From positions 1 to 11,995 of the forward strand of contig CAMZKI010000052.1 of assembly GCA_947311125.1 (NCBI GenBank): a stretch of 11,995 bases of DNA, in the 5' to 3' direction. The stretch comes from an uncultured Chlorobiota bacterium. Its GTDB lineage: Bacteria; Bacteroidota; Bacteroidia; Bacteroidales; JAADGE01. Below, in pieces: positions 1 through 7,346 of this stretch; the first letter of the stretch is position 1; each line of letters starts with the position of its first letter. The notes under the pieces are model-generated. The model was not told the DNA's origin, did not search any database, and saw nothing but the letters and a program-made list of their open reading frames with translations. The position numbers and the translations under genes were made by a program.

Positions 1-1
1 C

Positions 2-1231
2 CTTATTTGGTTGGCAGCTTGTGTAACACAAAAACCGCAAGGAACAAAAACAAATGCTTCGGAATACAATCCTGCAAGTTTCGTTCTTCATCCTAAATTT
101 AAGGTTTTTCACGCTTCCGATTCTTACACTAAGCTCTATATAAAGCTGTTTACCAAAGAATTGCGTTACAGCAGTGCAAATGCCGAGAGAATAAATAAAT
201 CAGTAATAAAAGTATCTTATAAAGTAAAACCGTCAATCAGAAGTAATATTATTATTGACAGTGCCAAAACAACAATTACCGTTAAAAAACAAGAAAAGCA
301 AACAAGCATTATAACTTTCCTGAAACTCAACAATATAAATGAAGAATATTATATCGTAGAAGTCTTACTTACAGATGTCTATGCAAATAAAAAAAGCCAT
401 TCTTTTATCCGAATAAACAACTCGGGCGATGATAACGAACAGTATTATTTCAGTATGAAAGCCGAAAATAAAAAACCCGTTTTCAACGAATATTTTAGAC
501 TGAGTGATTCTCTTATTATAATGCACAAAAACACTCTTGCGGAAGAAATACAGATATCCCGTTTCAAATTAAACTTTCCGGATGCCGAAAAACCATATAA
601 AACAAGAAAAGATTCGTCTTTTACTTTAAAGCCCGATTCAGTTTGGAAAATTAAAGCACGACTCGGTAAAATTCCGTTTAAAGTTAATAAAAAAGGACTG
701 TATCTTATAAAAGCCGATACTTTAAAATACAAAGGAATGCTGAAAGTTAATTTCGGAGGTTCTTACCCTATGCTTACAAAATCGTCGGAACTTTTAGATG
801 CAACGAAATATTTGCTCAGCGAAGAAGAATATCAAAAAATGATAAATTCCGATAACAAAAAACTAAGTATAGATAATTTTTGGATAAAAGCGGCAGGCAG
901 CAAAGAACGAGCAAGAGATATTTTAAAAGTTTGGTATAACAGAGCAATTTATGCCAATTATTATTTCACTTCATACAAAGAAGGTTGGAAAACCGACCGC
1001 GGAATGATTTACATGATGTACGGTCCGCCCGATGATATAAAAAACTTTGACGATGCCGAAAAATGGGTATATATAAACACAAAAGAAGATAAAAAATTGG
1101 AATTTATTTTTGTAATACCGCAACAAGCAATTTCAAAAAACGACTTTATTCTTTTACGTGATGCAAAATACATAAGTTCTTGGAACAAAGCAATAAAATC
1201 TTGGCGATCGGGCATTGTTTATCATTATTGA
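2..1231 (+). CDS. GWxTD domain-containing lipoprotein, 5'-truncated by the window edge
   Basis: The reading frame is open from base 2 with no stop before the window start, so the true start lies upstream. Its first residues, LIWLAAC, are the end of a lipoprotein signal peptide: L-A-A-C is a good lipobox with the lipidated Cys at bases 20-22. A TTG at base 11 falls inside this signal and should not be taken as the start. The mature part is about 400 residues: a beta-rich N-terminal half, then a C-terminal domain with the signature GWKTD at bases 983-997, followed by RGMIYMMYGPPDDI, which is typical of the GWxTD domain. Homologues are envelope lipoproteins found mainly in Bacteroidota and relatives; their molecular role is not established, so I assign none. 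Family membership is sure, function unknown. The next gene on the same strand starts 100 bp downstream. Confidence 0.88.
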   Translation, partial: LIWLAACVTQKPQGTKTNASEYNPASFVLHPKFKVFHASDSYTKLYIKLFTKELRYSSANAERINKSVIKVSYKVKPSIRSNIIIDSAKTTITVKKQEKQTSIITFLKLNNINEEYYIVEVLLTDVYANKKSHSFIRINNSGDDNEQYYFSMKAENKKPVFNEYFRLSDSLIIMHKNTLAEEIQISRFKLNFPDAEKPYKTRKDSSFTLKPDSVWKIKARLGKIPFKVNKKGLYLIKADTLKYKGMLKVNFGGSYPMLTKSSELLDATKYLLSEEEYQKMINSDNKKLSIDNFWIKAAGSKERARDILKVWYNRAIYANYYFTSYKEGWKTDRGMIYMMYGPPDDIKNFDDAEKWVYINTKEDKKLEFIFVIPQQAISKNDFILLRDAKYISSWNKAIKSWRSGIVYHY

Positions 1232-1331
1232 AATATAAGCGGTTACAATACAGATTTTAACATATCTCGAAATTTACCGATAAGGACAACCTTCAAAAAT
1301 CCCTGTTATCCGTATAAAACAAAAAGCAAAA

Positions 1332-1979
1332 ATGCTCAAAAAAATCATCACAGCCGACAAGTCCCCCACCCTTTACTTTCCCGAACTTGACGAACATTAC
1401 CATTCCGTAAACGGTGCCGTACAGGAATCCTTACACATTTTTATAAATGCCGGATTAAAACAAATAAAAAAAGATAAAATAAATATCCTCGAACTTGGTT
1501 TCGGAACCGGACTTAATGCAATCTTAACTCTTTCTGAAATAAAAAACTCAGATAAAAATGTCTATTACGAAACAATAGAAAAATATCCGCTTTTACCTGA
1601 AATAACAGATGATTTATTTTCAAAAAATTTGCATTTTAAAGAAATTGCCGAACAAATTAACAACACCGCTTGGGAAAAAGAAACAAAAATTTCCGATAAC
1701 TTTGTTCTGAAAAAAATAAAAATTGATTTATCCGACTACTTTCCGGAAAAAAACTTCGACCTTATTTATTTTGATGCCTTTGCACCCGACAAACAACCCG
1801 AACTTTGGACAGAAGAAATATTTGCAAAACTTTATAAAGCAACAAACAAAAACGGAATACTCGTTACCTATTCAGCCAAAGGAACCGTAAAACAAGCATT
1901 ACGCTCTGCCGGCTATACCGTAAAACGACTTCCGGGTCCTGCCGGAAAACGGCACATGGTACAAGCAATCAGACAATAA
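1332..1979 (+). CDS. mnmD: MnmD-like tRNA (mnm5s2U34) methyltransferase, DUF752 family
   Basis: The 215-aa protein is the stand-alone methyltransferase module that corresponds to the N-terminal half of E. coli MnmC. By family it uses S-adenosylmethionine to methylate nm5s2U to mnm5s2U at the wobble position of certain tRNAs. Visible motifs are the SAM-binding loop ELGFGTG (residues 54-60), the family signature YFDAFAPDKQPELWT (146-160), and a C-terminal YSAKG (180-184) plus LPGPAGKRHM (200-209). The FAD-dependent oxidase half of MnmC is absent, as is usual for MnmD, so another route must supply the nm5 intermediate. The length is normal for the family. The ATG follows an A-rich leader without a Shine-Dalgarno sequence. 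It lies 100 bp after the GWxTD gene and may share its transcript; no clear -7 box is visible in that gap. Confidence 0.9.
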   Translation: MLKKIITADKSPTLYFPELDEHYHSVNGAVQESLHIFINAGLKQIKKDKINILELGFGTGLNAILTLSEIKNSDKNVYYETIEKYPLLPEITDDLFSKNLHFKEIAEQINNTAWEKETKISDNFVLKKIKIDLSDYFPEKNFDLIYFDAFAPDKQPELWTEEIFAKLYKATNKNGILVTYSAKGTVKQALRSAGYTVKRLPGPAGKRHMVQAIRQ

Positions 1980-1986
1980 ACTCCCC

Positions 1987-2021
1987 TTTTAACTTTTAAC
2001 TTTTAACTTTCAACTTTCAAC
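1987..2021. repeat. Heptanucleotide tandem array, five units
   Basis: Three exact copies of TTTTAAC (1987-2007) are followed by two of the variant TTTCAAC (2008-2021), 35 bp in all. The array fills most of the 41-bp gap between the convergent mnmD and thioredoxin genes and ends on the last base of the minus-strand stop codon. It has no dyad symmetry, so it is not a classical hairpin terminator. From memory, similar AACTTTTAACTTTCAAC-type arrays occur between genes in other Bacteroidota; their role is unknown. Confidence 0.85.
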
Positions 2022-2518
2022 TACCTGTAACTCTCCGGATTTATCGCCTTTACCGTCCAATTCTTCAAAAAAGCAACAAACTTTTTCCTGTCGTAGCTTC
2101 CTTTTCCGTCTTCCAAATACCACGAATTTTGCGTATGCAGTCTTCTGCCTTCGGCATCACAAATTACAATAACCGGAAATCCGAAACGCTGAGGATAACC
2201 AAGTTGTGCAAATAATTCTTCATTTTTCAACGATTTATCGTAATTTACCCTGATTACAACATAATTCGCCTTTATCATCGAATCAAGCACAGCATCATTT
2301 TTATAAAAATCATGAAATTTATAGCACCAACTGCACCAATTACCGCCTATTTGAATCATCACGTTTTTATGCTCTTTTGCCGCTTGTTCAACCGCTGTTT
2401 TAAATTGCTGCATACCGTCGGCATTAACATCATACAATCGTTCTCTTTGCGAAAAAGCTGTAATTGAAATACTTACGAAAAGTAAAACAAGCGACAAAAT
2501 TTCTTTTATTTTTTTCAT
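2021..2518 (-). CDS. Secreted thioredoxin-fold protein with WCSWC active site
   Basis: The 165-aa protein begins with a Sec signal peptide (charged MKKIKE, hydrophobic core to about residue 20, likely cleavage after AFS, residue 23) with no lipobox Cys, so it is probably periplasmic. The mature part is a thioredoxin fold of the Thioredoxin_7/DUF255-like type: redox motif W-C-S-W-C with Cys62 and Cys65 (in GGNWCSWCYKFH) and a cis-proline segment RFGFPVIVI around Pro115. It should act as a thiol-disulfide oxidoreductase or protein thiol reductase in the envelope; the partner is unknown. The gene is convergent with mnmD and divergent from the TPR gene. A weak -7-like box (TATAATTG, minus strand, bases 2548-2555) differs from TAnnTTTG at one position. 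No Shine-Dalgarno sequence is seen. Confidence 0.85.
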   Translation of the reverse strand: MKKIKEILSLVLLFVSISITAFSQRERLYDVNADGMQQFKTAVEQAAKEHKNVMIQIGGNWCSWCYKFHDFYKNDAVLDSMIKANYVVIRVNYDKSLKNEELFAQLGYPQRFGFPVIVICDAEGRRLHTQNSWYLEDGKGSYDRKKFVAFLKNWTVKAINPESYR

Positions 2519-2606
2519 TATTTAATTTTATGTTAATAAACACAACGCAATTATACTGTTTTTTATTTTTTTATCGTTTCTTTTGTGTAATAAAACCCTC
2601 CGTAAA

Positions 2607-3893
2607 ATGAAATTATTTAATACGCTTTTAGTTACTTTTTTATTTTCACAATATGCATTTTCACAAAATATCGAAAGTTTAAACAAGCTGTTTTATTACG
2701 GGAAATTTTCTGAATTTTTGACCGAAAGTACAAAATTACTTAAAAAAAATCCGGATAATTCCGATTTATTGTACAAAACAGGCACAGCATATCAATTTCT
2801 TAATAAAAACAAGCAAGCTGAAATATATTTCAAAAAAGCATATTTAATCGATACGACAAACACAAATTATATAAACGGTTTTGCAAAAATATCCGAAATA
2901 AACCAAAACAAAAACAAAGCAATCAAATTGTATAATAAAGCACTGAAAGAAGATTCTTTGAATTTTACGGCATTAAATAACCTTTCAAAAATTTATTTCA
3001 ATAACAAAAACTTTGGAAAAGCATTGAATCTTTATAAAAAATTATCTGTGCAAGATTCCCTGAATCCGTATTATTACAGAAAAATCGGTTTATGTTATCT
3101 GAAACAGAACAAGGCAGAATCCTGTCTTTCATTCTATCAAAAAGCATACGAAAAAGACACAACAAATTTAATTAGTATAAAATCGTTAGCAGCAGTAATG
3201 CTGAAAACAAAAAAATTTAACGAAGCAATTAATATTTGTAATAAAGGAATCCTAATTGACTCTTCTTTATCCGATTTTTATAAAATAAAAGCAAATGTTC
3301 ATTTTGTAAAAACCCATTTTTACAGAGCAATTCCGGAATATTTAAAAGCAATGCAAAAAGGTGATTCTTCATACAATGTCCAAAAACGACTCGGAATAGC
3401 TTATTGCAAAACTAAAAAGTTTAAAAATGCACTTCCGTATAATCTCAATGTCTATAAAAAAGATTCAACATCTTATTCAAATACATTATATTTATGCAGA
3501 ACTTATTTAGGACTGGGAAATTACGATAAATCGCTCGAATTTGCAGAAAAAACATTAAAACTAATCCGCTTTTCCAAGCGAATCGAATATCAGGTATATG
3601 ATTATATGTCAGATATATATCAAAATAAAAAAGAATATAATAAGGCATTGGCAATTTTAAAGAAGCAAAGAAATATTTTTGAAATTAAGAATAGTTATTT
3701 CAATATTTCAAATTTTTATAAGTCGGCATTAATTCTTGAAAAAACGGGAAATAAGAAAGAAGCTCTGAAATTTTATAAAAAAATAACTTACTACTACGAG
3801 AATCATTCATTTGATAAAGATAACACGTACTATAAATATTCAAAACAACAAATTACAAAGTTGAAAGAAGATTTGTTTTTTGAAGGAAAATAA
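2607..3893 (+). CDS. Exported tetratricopeptide-repeat protein
   Basis: The 428-aa protein starts at the ATG at 2607, chosen because it begins a clean signal peptide (MKLFNTLLVTFLFSQYAFS, cut before Gln20). An in-frame TTG at 2583 would put eight polar residues in front and is unlikely. From about residue 51 to 400 the protein is nearly all TPR-type helical hairpins: about ten units of around 34 residues, with recurring features such as AxxxYxKA and blocks ending in 'KDSL/KDTT' then N. Lys and Asn are very abundant. TPR arrays are protein-binding scaffolds; there is no catalytic domain, and the partner cannot be read from the sequence. It is divergent from the thioredoxin gene (88 bp between starts). 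A TTCTTTTG at 2578-2585 is a one-mismatch -7 box. Base composition is more AT-rich than the downstream gene. Confidence 0.87.
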   Translation: MKLFNTLLVTFLFSQYAFSQNIESLNKLFYYGKFSEFLTESTKLLKKNPDNSDLLYKTGTAYQFLNKNKQAEIYFKKAYLIDTTNTNYINGFAKISEINQNKNKAIKLYNKALKEDSLNFTALNNLSKIYFNNKNFGKALNLYKKLSVQDSLNPYYYRKIGLCYLKQNKAESCLSFYQKAYEKDTTNLISIKSLAAVMLKTKKFNEAINICNKGILIDSSLSDFYKIKANVHFVKTHFYRAIPEYLKAMQKGDSSYNVQKRLGIAYCKTKKFKNALPYNLNVYKKDSTSYSNTLYLCRTYLGLGNYDKSLEFAEKTLKLIRFSKRIEYQVYDYMSDIYQNKKEYNKALAILKKQRNIFEIKNSYFNISNFYKSALILEKTGNKKEALKFYKKITYYYENHSFDKDNTYYKYSKQQITKLKEDLFFEGK

Positions 3894-3932
3894 AAAATAT
3901 TATTTAAAACAAATCTAAATTAAACAAAATAT

Positions 3933-3950
3933 TATTATGCAAGCATAATA
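3933..3950. promoter_or_regulatory. Inverted repeat, possible operator upstream of the Fe-S oxidoreductase gene
   Basis: TATTATGC (3933-3940) and GCATAATA (3943-3950) form a perfect 8-bp dyad with an AA spacer. It ends 5 bp upstream of a consensus Bacteroidota -7 box, so it sits between the expected -33 and -7 elements, where a bound dimeric regulator would block or shape initiation. A 2-nt loop cannot form as an RNA hairpin without opening pairs, which favours a DNA-binding site. The dyad is seen directly; the operator role is inference, and AT-rich DNA produces such dyads by chance fairly often. Confidence 0.4.
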
Positions 3951-3955
3951 TTTAT

Positions 3956-3963
3956 TATTTTTG
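3956..3963 (+). promoter_or_regulatory. Bacteroidota-type -7 promoter box (TAnnTTTG)
   Basis: TATTTTTG matches the Bacteroidota primary sigma -7 consensus TAnnTTTG exactly. It lies 29 bp upstream of the ATG at 3993, giving a leader of about 20-25 nt. A clear -33 TTG is not present; the expected position is occupied by the dyad at 3933-3950. AGGAAG at 3984-3989 is an unusually Shine-Dalgarno-like purine stretch for this window and supports the ATG at 3993. Confidence 0.55.
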
Positions 3964-3992
3964 AGACACAAATCTTAAAAAACAGGAAGAAA

Positions 3993-6101
3993 ATGGCAGA
4001 ACATATTATTTTTATAGTAACAACACTTGTTGCTTTCGGAATTTTAGCATGGAGTTTTTCCCGAATTTTCAGAATTATTAAACTTCTGAAAAAACCATAC
4101 TCAATTTCTAATGTAGGCGAACGCATAAAAAGAACCCTGAATGTTGCTTTCGGGCAAACCAAAATTATGCGTTTCCCCATAGTCGGATTTATGCACGCCC
4201 TCGTTTTCTGGGGCTTTTTGCTCATCACTTTCGGCTCCGGAGAAATGCTTATTGACGGGCTGATAGGTACACCTTTTGACGGTAACCCCGCCAACGACAG
4301 AATTTTTTCTTTTCTCGGTGCTGTTTACGATTTTCTCATTGCCGGAAGCGATATCTCAGCATGGATTATTCTCATTTTAGTTATTGCATTTCTTATCAGA
4401 AGAAATATTATGCACATAAAACGTTTTACGGGAAAAGAAATGCGGCATCGCGACCATAAAGACGCAACGCTTGCACTGCTTATGATTTTGTTTTTAATGG
4501 TAAGTTTAATCGGAATGAATGCCGCATATATTGTTCATGCCGGCTCACAAGCTAAAGGCATATTTCCTTTAAGTTCACTTATTACAGATTGGATACCGGC
4601 AAATTCGGCACACTCAGTCGAGCTGATTATGTGGTGGTCGCATATTTTGCTGATTTTTATTTTTGCAAATTATCTGCCCTATTCAAAACACTTCCATGTA
4701 TTTATGTCAATACCCAACGTATATTTCTCGCGTACCGAACCTTTGACAAAAATGAACGAAATGGAATCGGTTACAAAAGAAGTAAAATTAATGCTTAATC
4801 CCGATGCACCCATGCCCGAAGAGGAAGAAGAAGTCGCACGTTTCGGTATGAAAGACGTTGAAGACGGAACATGGAAAAATTATATCGACTCACTTGCTTG
4901 TACACAATGCGGACGCTGTACCTCCGTATGTCCGGCAAACCAAACCGGAAAAGCTCTCTCTCCGCGAAAAGTAGTCCTCGATTACCGTCGCCGTATGGAA
5001 GAAAAAATGAGCGGACTTCTGAAAGAAGGAAAAACATACCAAGACGGTAAAGCACTTTACCCCGATTATACAAGCTACGAAGAGCTTTGGGCATGTACAA
5101 CTTGTAATGCCTGTGCACAGGAATGCCCCGTAAATATCGACCACCCGTCAATGATTTTGGAAATGCGACGCTATATTTTCCTTGAAGAATCAAAAGCTCC
5201 GGCACTTATAAACGCCATGTCAACCAACATCGAAAACAACGGTGCTCCTTGGAAATATTCGGCTGCCGACAGGTTTAACTGGGCTGATAATCTTAAAATT
5301 ACGATAAACGGAGAAGAAAAACCCGTAAAAGTTCCGCTTATGGCTGACAAACTTGCCGAAGGCAAAAAACCCGAATATCTGTTTTGGGTAGGAAGTGCCG
5401 GAAGTTATGACGAAGGCGGTATTGAAATATCACGTAATTTTGCAAAAATTCTTGACTTTGCCAAAGTCGATTATGCTTGCCTCGGAACCGAAGAAACCGA
5501 TTCGGGCGATAACGCAAAACGTGCCGGAAACGAATTTCTTTTCCAAATGCAGGCACTTATGAATATTGAAATTATGAACGGTTACGAAGTGAAAAAAATT
5601 ATCACTTGCGACCCCCACGATTTCAATACCCTGAAAAACGAATATTGCGACCTCGGCGGAAATTACGAAGTAATACACCATACACAATTCATTCAAAAAC
5701 TTATTGAAGACGGAAAACTGAACTTAAACTCCGAAGTTTTTAAAGATAAAAAAATAACTTACCACGACCCGTGTTATCTCGGCAGAGGCAACGGCGAATA
5801 CGAAGCACCCCGTTTTACGCTTAGCAAAATAGGCGAAATAACCGAAATGCACAGAAACAAAAGCCGCTCGCTTTGCTGCGGTGCCGGCGGAACGCAAATG
5901 TTTAAAGAAGCCGAAAAGGGCGATAAAGAAGTGTACGAACTGCGTACCGAAGATGCCCTCGAAACCGGCTGTAACCTTATTGCCACAGCTTGCCCGATGT
6001 GTATGACAATGATGAAAGACGGCGTAAAAATGAAAAATAAAGAACAAGAAATTGAAGTTGCCGATATTGCCGAAATTGTTGTTAAAAGTTTGGGTATTTA
6101 A
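3993..6101 (+). CDS. Membrane-bound Fe-S oxidoreductase: NarI-like membrane domain, two 4Fe-4S clusters, two CCG domains (HdrD/EtfD-like)
   Basis: The 702-aa protein has three parts. Residues 1-240 hold about five or six membrane segments of the NarI/cytochrome b type, with candidate heme histidines His68, His182, His207 and His217. Residues 295-390 carry two complete ferredoxin motifs: Cys303, 306, 309, 313 and Cys368, 371, 374, 378. Residues 460-675 are two CCG domains. CCG2 is intact (Cys594, Cys628-Cys629, Cys667, Cys670). CCG1 has Ser468, Asp503-Ser504, Asp540 and Asp543 at the canonical spacing, so all five cysteine positions are substituted. The arrangement matches membrane oxidoreductases of the HdrDE/DsrMK/EtfD group, which link soluble electron carriers (in several bacteria, electron-transfer flavoprotein) to the quinone pool; the donor here is unknown and no etfAB lies in the window. 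From memory, many relatives encode the membrane/ferredoxin part and the CCG part as two adjacent genes, so this may be a fusion. Confidence 0.85.
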   Translation: MAEHIIFIVTTLVAFGILAWSFSRIFRIIKLLKKPYSISNVGERIKRTLNVAFGQTKIMRFPIVGFMHALVFWGFLLITFGSGEMLIDGLIGTPFDGNPANDRIFSFLGAVYDFLIAGSDISAWIILILVIAFLIRRNIMHIKRFTGKEMRHRDHKDATLALLMILFLMVSLIGMNAAYIVHAGSQAKGIFPLSSLITDWIPANSAHSVELIMWWSHILLIFIFANYLPYSKHFHVFMSIPNVYFSRTEPLTKMNEMESVTKEVKLMLNPDAPMPEEEEEVARFGMKDVEDGTWKNYIDSLACTQCGRCTSVCPANQTGKALSPRKVVLDYRRRMEEKMSGLLKEGKTYQDGKALYPDYTSYEELWACTTCNACAQECPVNIDHPSMILEMRRYIFLEESKAPALINAMSTNIENNGAPWKYSAADRFNWADNLKITINGEEKPVKVPLMADKLAEGKKPEYLFWVGSAGSYDEGGIEISRNFAKILDFAKVDYACLGTEETDSGDNAKRAGNEFLFQMQALMNIEIMNGYEVKKIITCDPHDFNTLKNEYCDLGGNYEVIHHTQFIQKLIEDGKLNLNSEVFKDKKITYHDPCYLGRGNGEYEAPRFTLSKIGEITEMHRNKSRSLCCGAGGTQMFKEAEKGDKEVYELRTEDALETGCNLIATACPMCMTMMKDGVKMKNKEQEIEVADIAEIVVKSLGI

Positions 6102-6104
6102 TAA

Positions 6105-6137
6105 AAACTCGGTGTGTATTAAAGGCACATCGAGTTT
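6105..6137. terminator. Bidirectional hairpin terminator between convergent genes
   Basis: AAACTCGGTGTG (6105-6116) pairs with CACATCGAGTTT (6126-6137) over 12 bp with a single G-U/C-A type imperfection and a 9-nt loop. It lies between the oxidoreductase stop (6101) and the stop of the minus-strand lipoprotein gene (6148). Read on the minus strand, the stem is followed by TTTTTATTAAAT, a good U-tract; on the plus strand the tail (ATTCTGAATTTT) is weaker. A second small hairpin, TCTGAAT/ATTCAGA with a TTT loop (6140-6156), overlaps the end of the lipoprotein gene and may assist. Confidence 0.8.
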
Positions 6138-6147
6138 ATTCTGAATT

Positions 6148-7257
6148 TTATTCAGATAATATTTCGTTTAATATTTTCTCCGGATTTTTAATATTATTTC
6201 CGGAATAAACAATTATTCCGTTTTTGTTAAGTAAGAAATAATACGGTAATTTTCTTACACCGTAAAGTTTCAGAACATCACAATCTAAACCCTTTAAGCT
6301 CGAAACAGTAATCCAATTAATCTTGTCGGCTTTTATAACGTTTTGCCATTGCTTTTTGCTTTGTTCAATCGAAATCTGATAAATTTCAAAATCCCGGTTT
6401 TTGTATTTTTCGTATATCTTTTTTAAAACTCGGTTGTCGGCACGGCAATATCCGCTCCAAGAAGCCGAAAAGTTTAGTAAAACATACTTTCCCTGCAAGG
6501 ATGATAAAGAAATTAAAGTGCCGGAGGTATCGGGCAGCGAAAAATCCGGAGCCTGCATACCTGCTTGTGTTTTCTTTTTTATGTTAATAATATCTTTCAG
6601 TTCTTTAAAATAGGGTGAAATTTTAAGAGTATCGTTAAAGTGTTCGTAAATCTTATTTAGTTCATTAAAATCAATATAATCAGCGAGATTATACAAAGTT
6701 AAATACAGAGAAACAAAACTTTTATTGTTTTCATAAGCGTATTTTTTTATAAAATCAATTTGTTCCGAAACAACATTGTCGTAAGTTGAGTCCAGGCTTT
6801 TTAACAATAGGGTATCATAGTTTGAATATGCCAAATTCCGCTGATTATTTATTTTTTGCAATTTATTTTCATAAATATTATTATTTTCCGTAAAGGATAC
6901 AAATTCTTTTTGTGTTTCAGATCCTTGCACTTCTAATGTTCCGTTGTTAAAATCTGCATTTACCTGTATGTCGGCAGGGTCGGCAAAAAACTGAATAATA
7001 TAGTTTCCGTTGTCAATATCTAAAAGAAACATTTCCGGAGACGGAATTTTTACGTGTTTAAATTTAAACTTGCTTTTTTTCATTTTTAATGAATCAACCG
7101 GCAGTAATTTTCCTTTGCGAATTTTTTTCAAAACAACATTTCCTTCAAAATACCCGGTTATATATGCATTAATTGTGTAATCTTTTGCATTTTTTTCCGA
7201 ATTGTTACAAGAAGCAAGAATTAACAGAGAAAAGAAAATAATTGTCAGATATTTCAT
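6148..7257 (-). CDS. TlpA-like thioredoxin-fold lipoprotein with monothiol active site (WSGYC)
   Basis: The 369-aa protein starts with a lipoprotein signal (LILASC, lipidated Cys17), so it is membrane-anchored in the envelope. Residues 28-120 look like the beta-rich DUF4369-type domain common in Bacteroidota thioredoxin lipoproteins; 120-230 is a helical linker; 234-369 is an AhpC/TSA-TlpA thioredoxin fold beginning at APDFSLPDTSG. The redox motif, normally W-C-x-x-C, reads W267-S268-G269-Y270-C271: the attacking first Cys is Ser and only the second remains. The cis-Pro is present (KLPYY, Pro338), and one further Cys (326) lies in GLDCDVLKLYGV. Classical dithiol reductase activity is therefore unlikely; it could be a monothiol enzyme, a binder, or a non-catalytic member. 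It has its own promoter-like box upstream and is convergent with the oxidoreductase gene. Confidence 0.85.
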   Translation of the reverse strand: MKYLTIIFFSLLILASCNNSEKNAKDYTINAYITGYFEGNVVLKKIRKGKLLPVDSLKMKKSKFKFKHVKIPSPEMFLLDIDNGNYIIQFFADPADIQVNADFNNGTLEVQGSETQKEFVSFTENNNIYENKLQKINNQRNLAYSNYDTLLLKSLDSTYDNVVSEQIDFIKKYAYENNKSFVSLYLTLYNLADYIDFNELNKIYEHFNDTLKISPYFKELKDIINIKKKTQAGMQAPDFSLPDTSGTLISLSSLQGKYVLLNFSASWSGYCRADNRVLKKIYEKYKNRDFEIYQISIEQSKKQWQNVIKADKINWITVSSLKGLDCDVLKLYGVRKLPYYFLLNKNGIIVYSGNNIKNPEKILNEILSE

Positions 7258-7282
7258 ATGTTTAATTTTATTTTACAAAGTT

Positions 7283-7290
7283 CAAATATA
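7283..7290 (-). promoter_or_regulatory. Bacteroidota-type -7 box for the thioredoxin lipoprotein
   Basis: On the minus strand these bases read TATATTTG, an exact match to TAnnTTTG, 25 bp upstream of the start codon at 7257. That would give a leader of roughly 20 nt. No clear -33 TTG is seen at the expected distance. The same intergenic region must also serve the divergent queE gene, for which TAAACTTTG (7319-7327, +) is a near match with one extra spacer base. Confidence 0.5.
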
Positions 7291-7346
7291 ATTTATTTTC
7301 AGAATCCGCTAAAAAAAATAAACTTTGCGGCTAAAATCAGGTTTTA

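Noticed and set aside
11..1231. TTG at base 11 as the start of the first gene
   Set aside because: It lies inside the lipobox (L-A-A-C) of a signal peptide whose frame stays open to the window start, so the gene is truncated rather than starting there.
1987..2021. CRISPR-like array
   Set aside because: Units are only 7 bp and contiguous, with no spacers and no cas genes nearby.
2583..2606. TTG at 2583 as the start of the TPR gene
   Set aside because: It would add eight polar residues before a complete signal peptide that begins at the ATG at 2607.
3935..4294. Antisense open frame of 119 codons overlapping the promoter and N-terminal membrane region of the oxidoreductase
   Set aside because: No domain or start signal; explained by the opposite-strand membrane protein.
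4795..5205. Antisense open frame of 136 codons inside the oxidoreductase gene
   Set aside because: Its sequence is a shadow of the strongly coding plus strand, rich in Arg/Leu/Tyr without any recognisable domain.
5724..6128. Antisense open frame of 134 codons over the CCG2 region
   Set aside because: Phe/His-rich shadow of the coding strand, running through the terminator hairpin; no motif or promoter.
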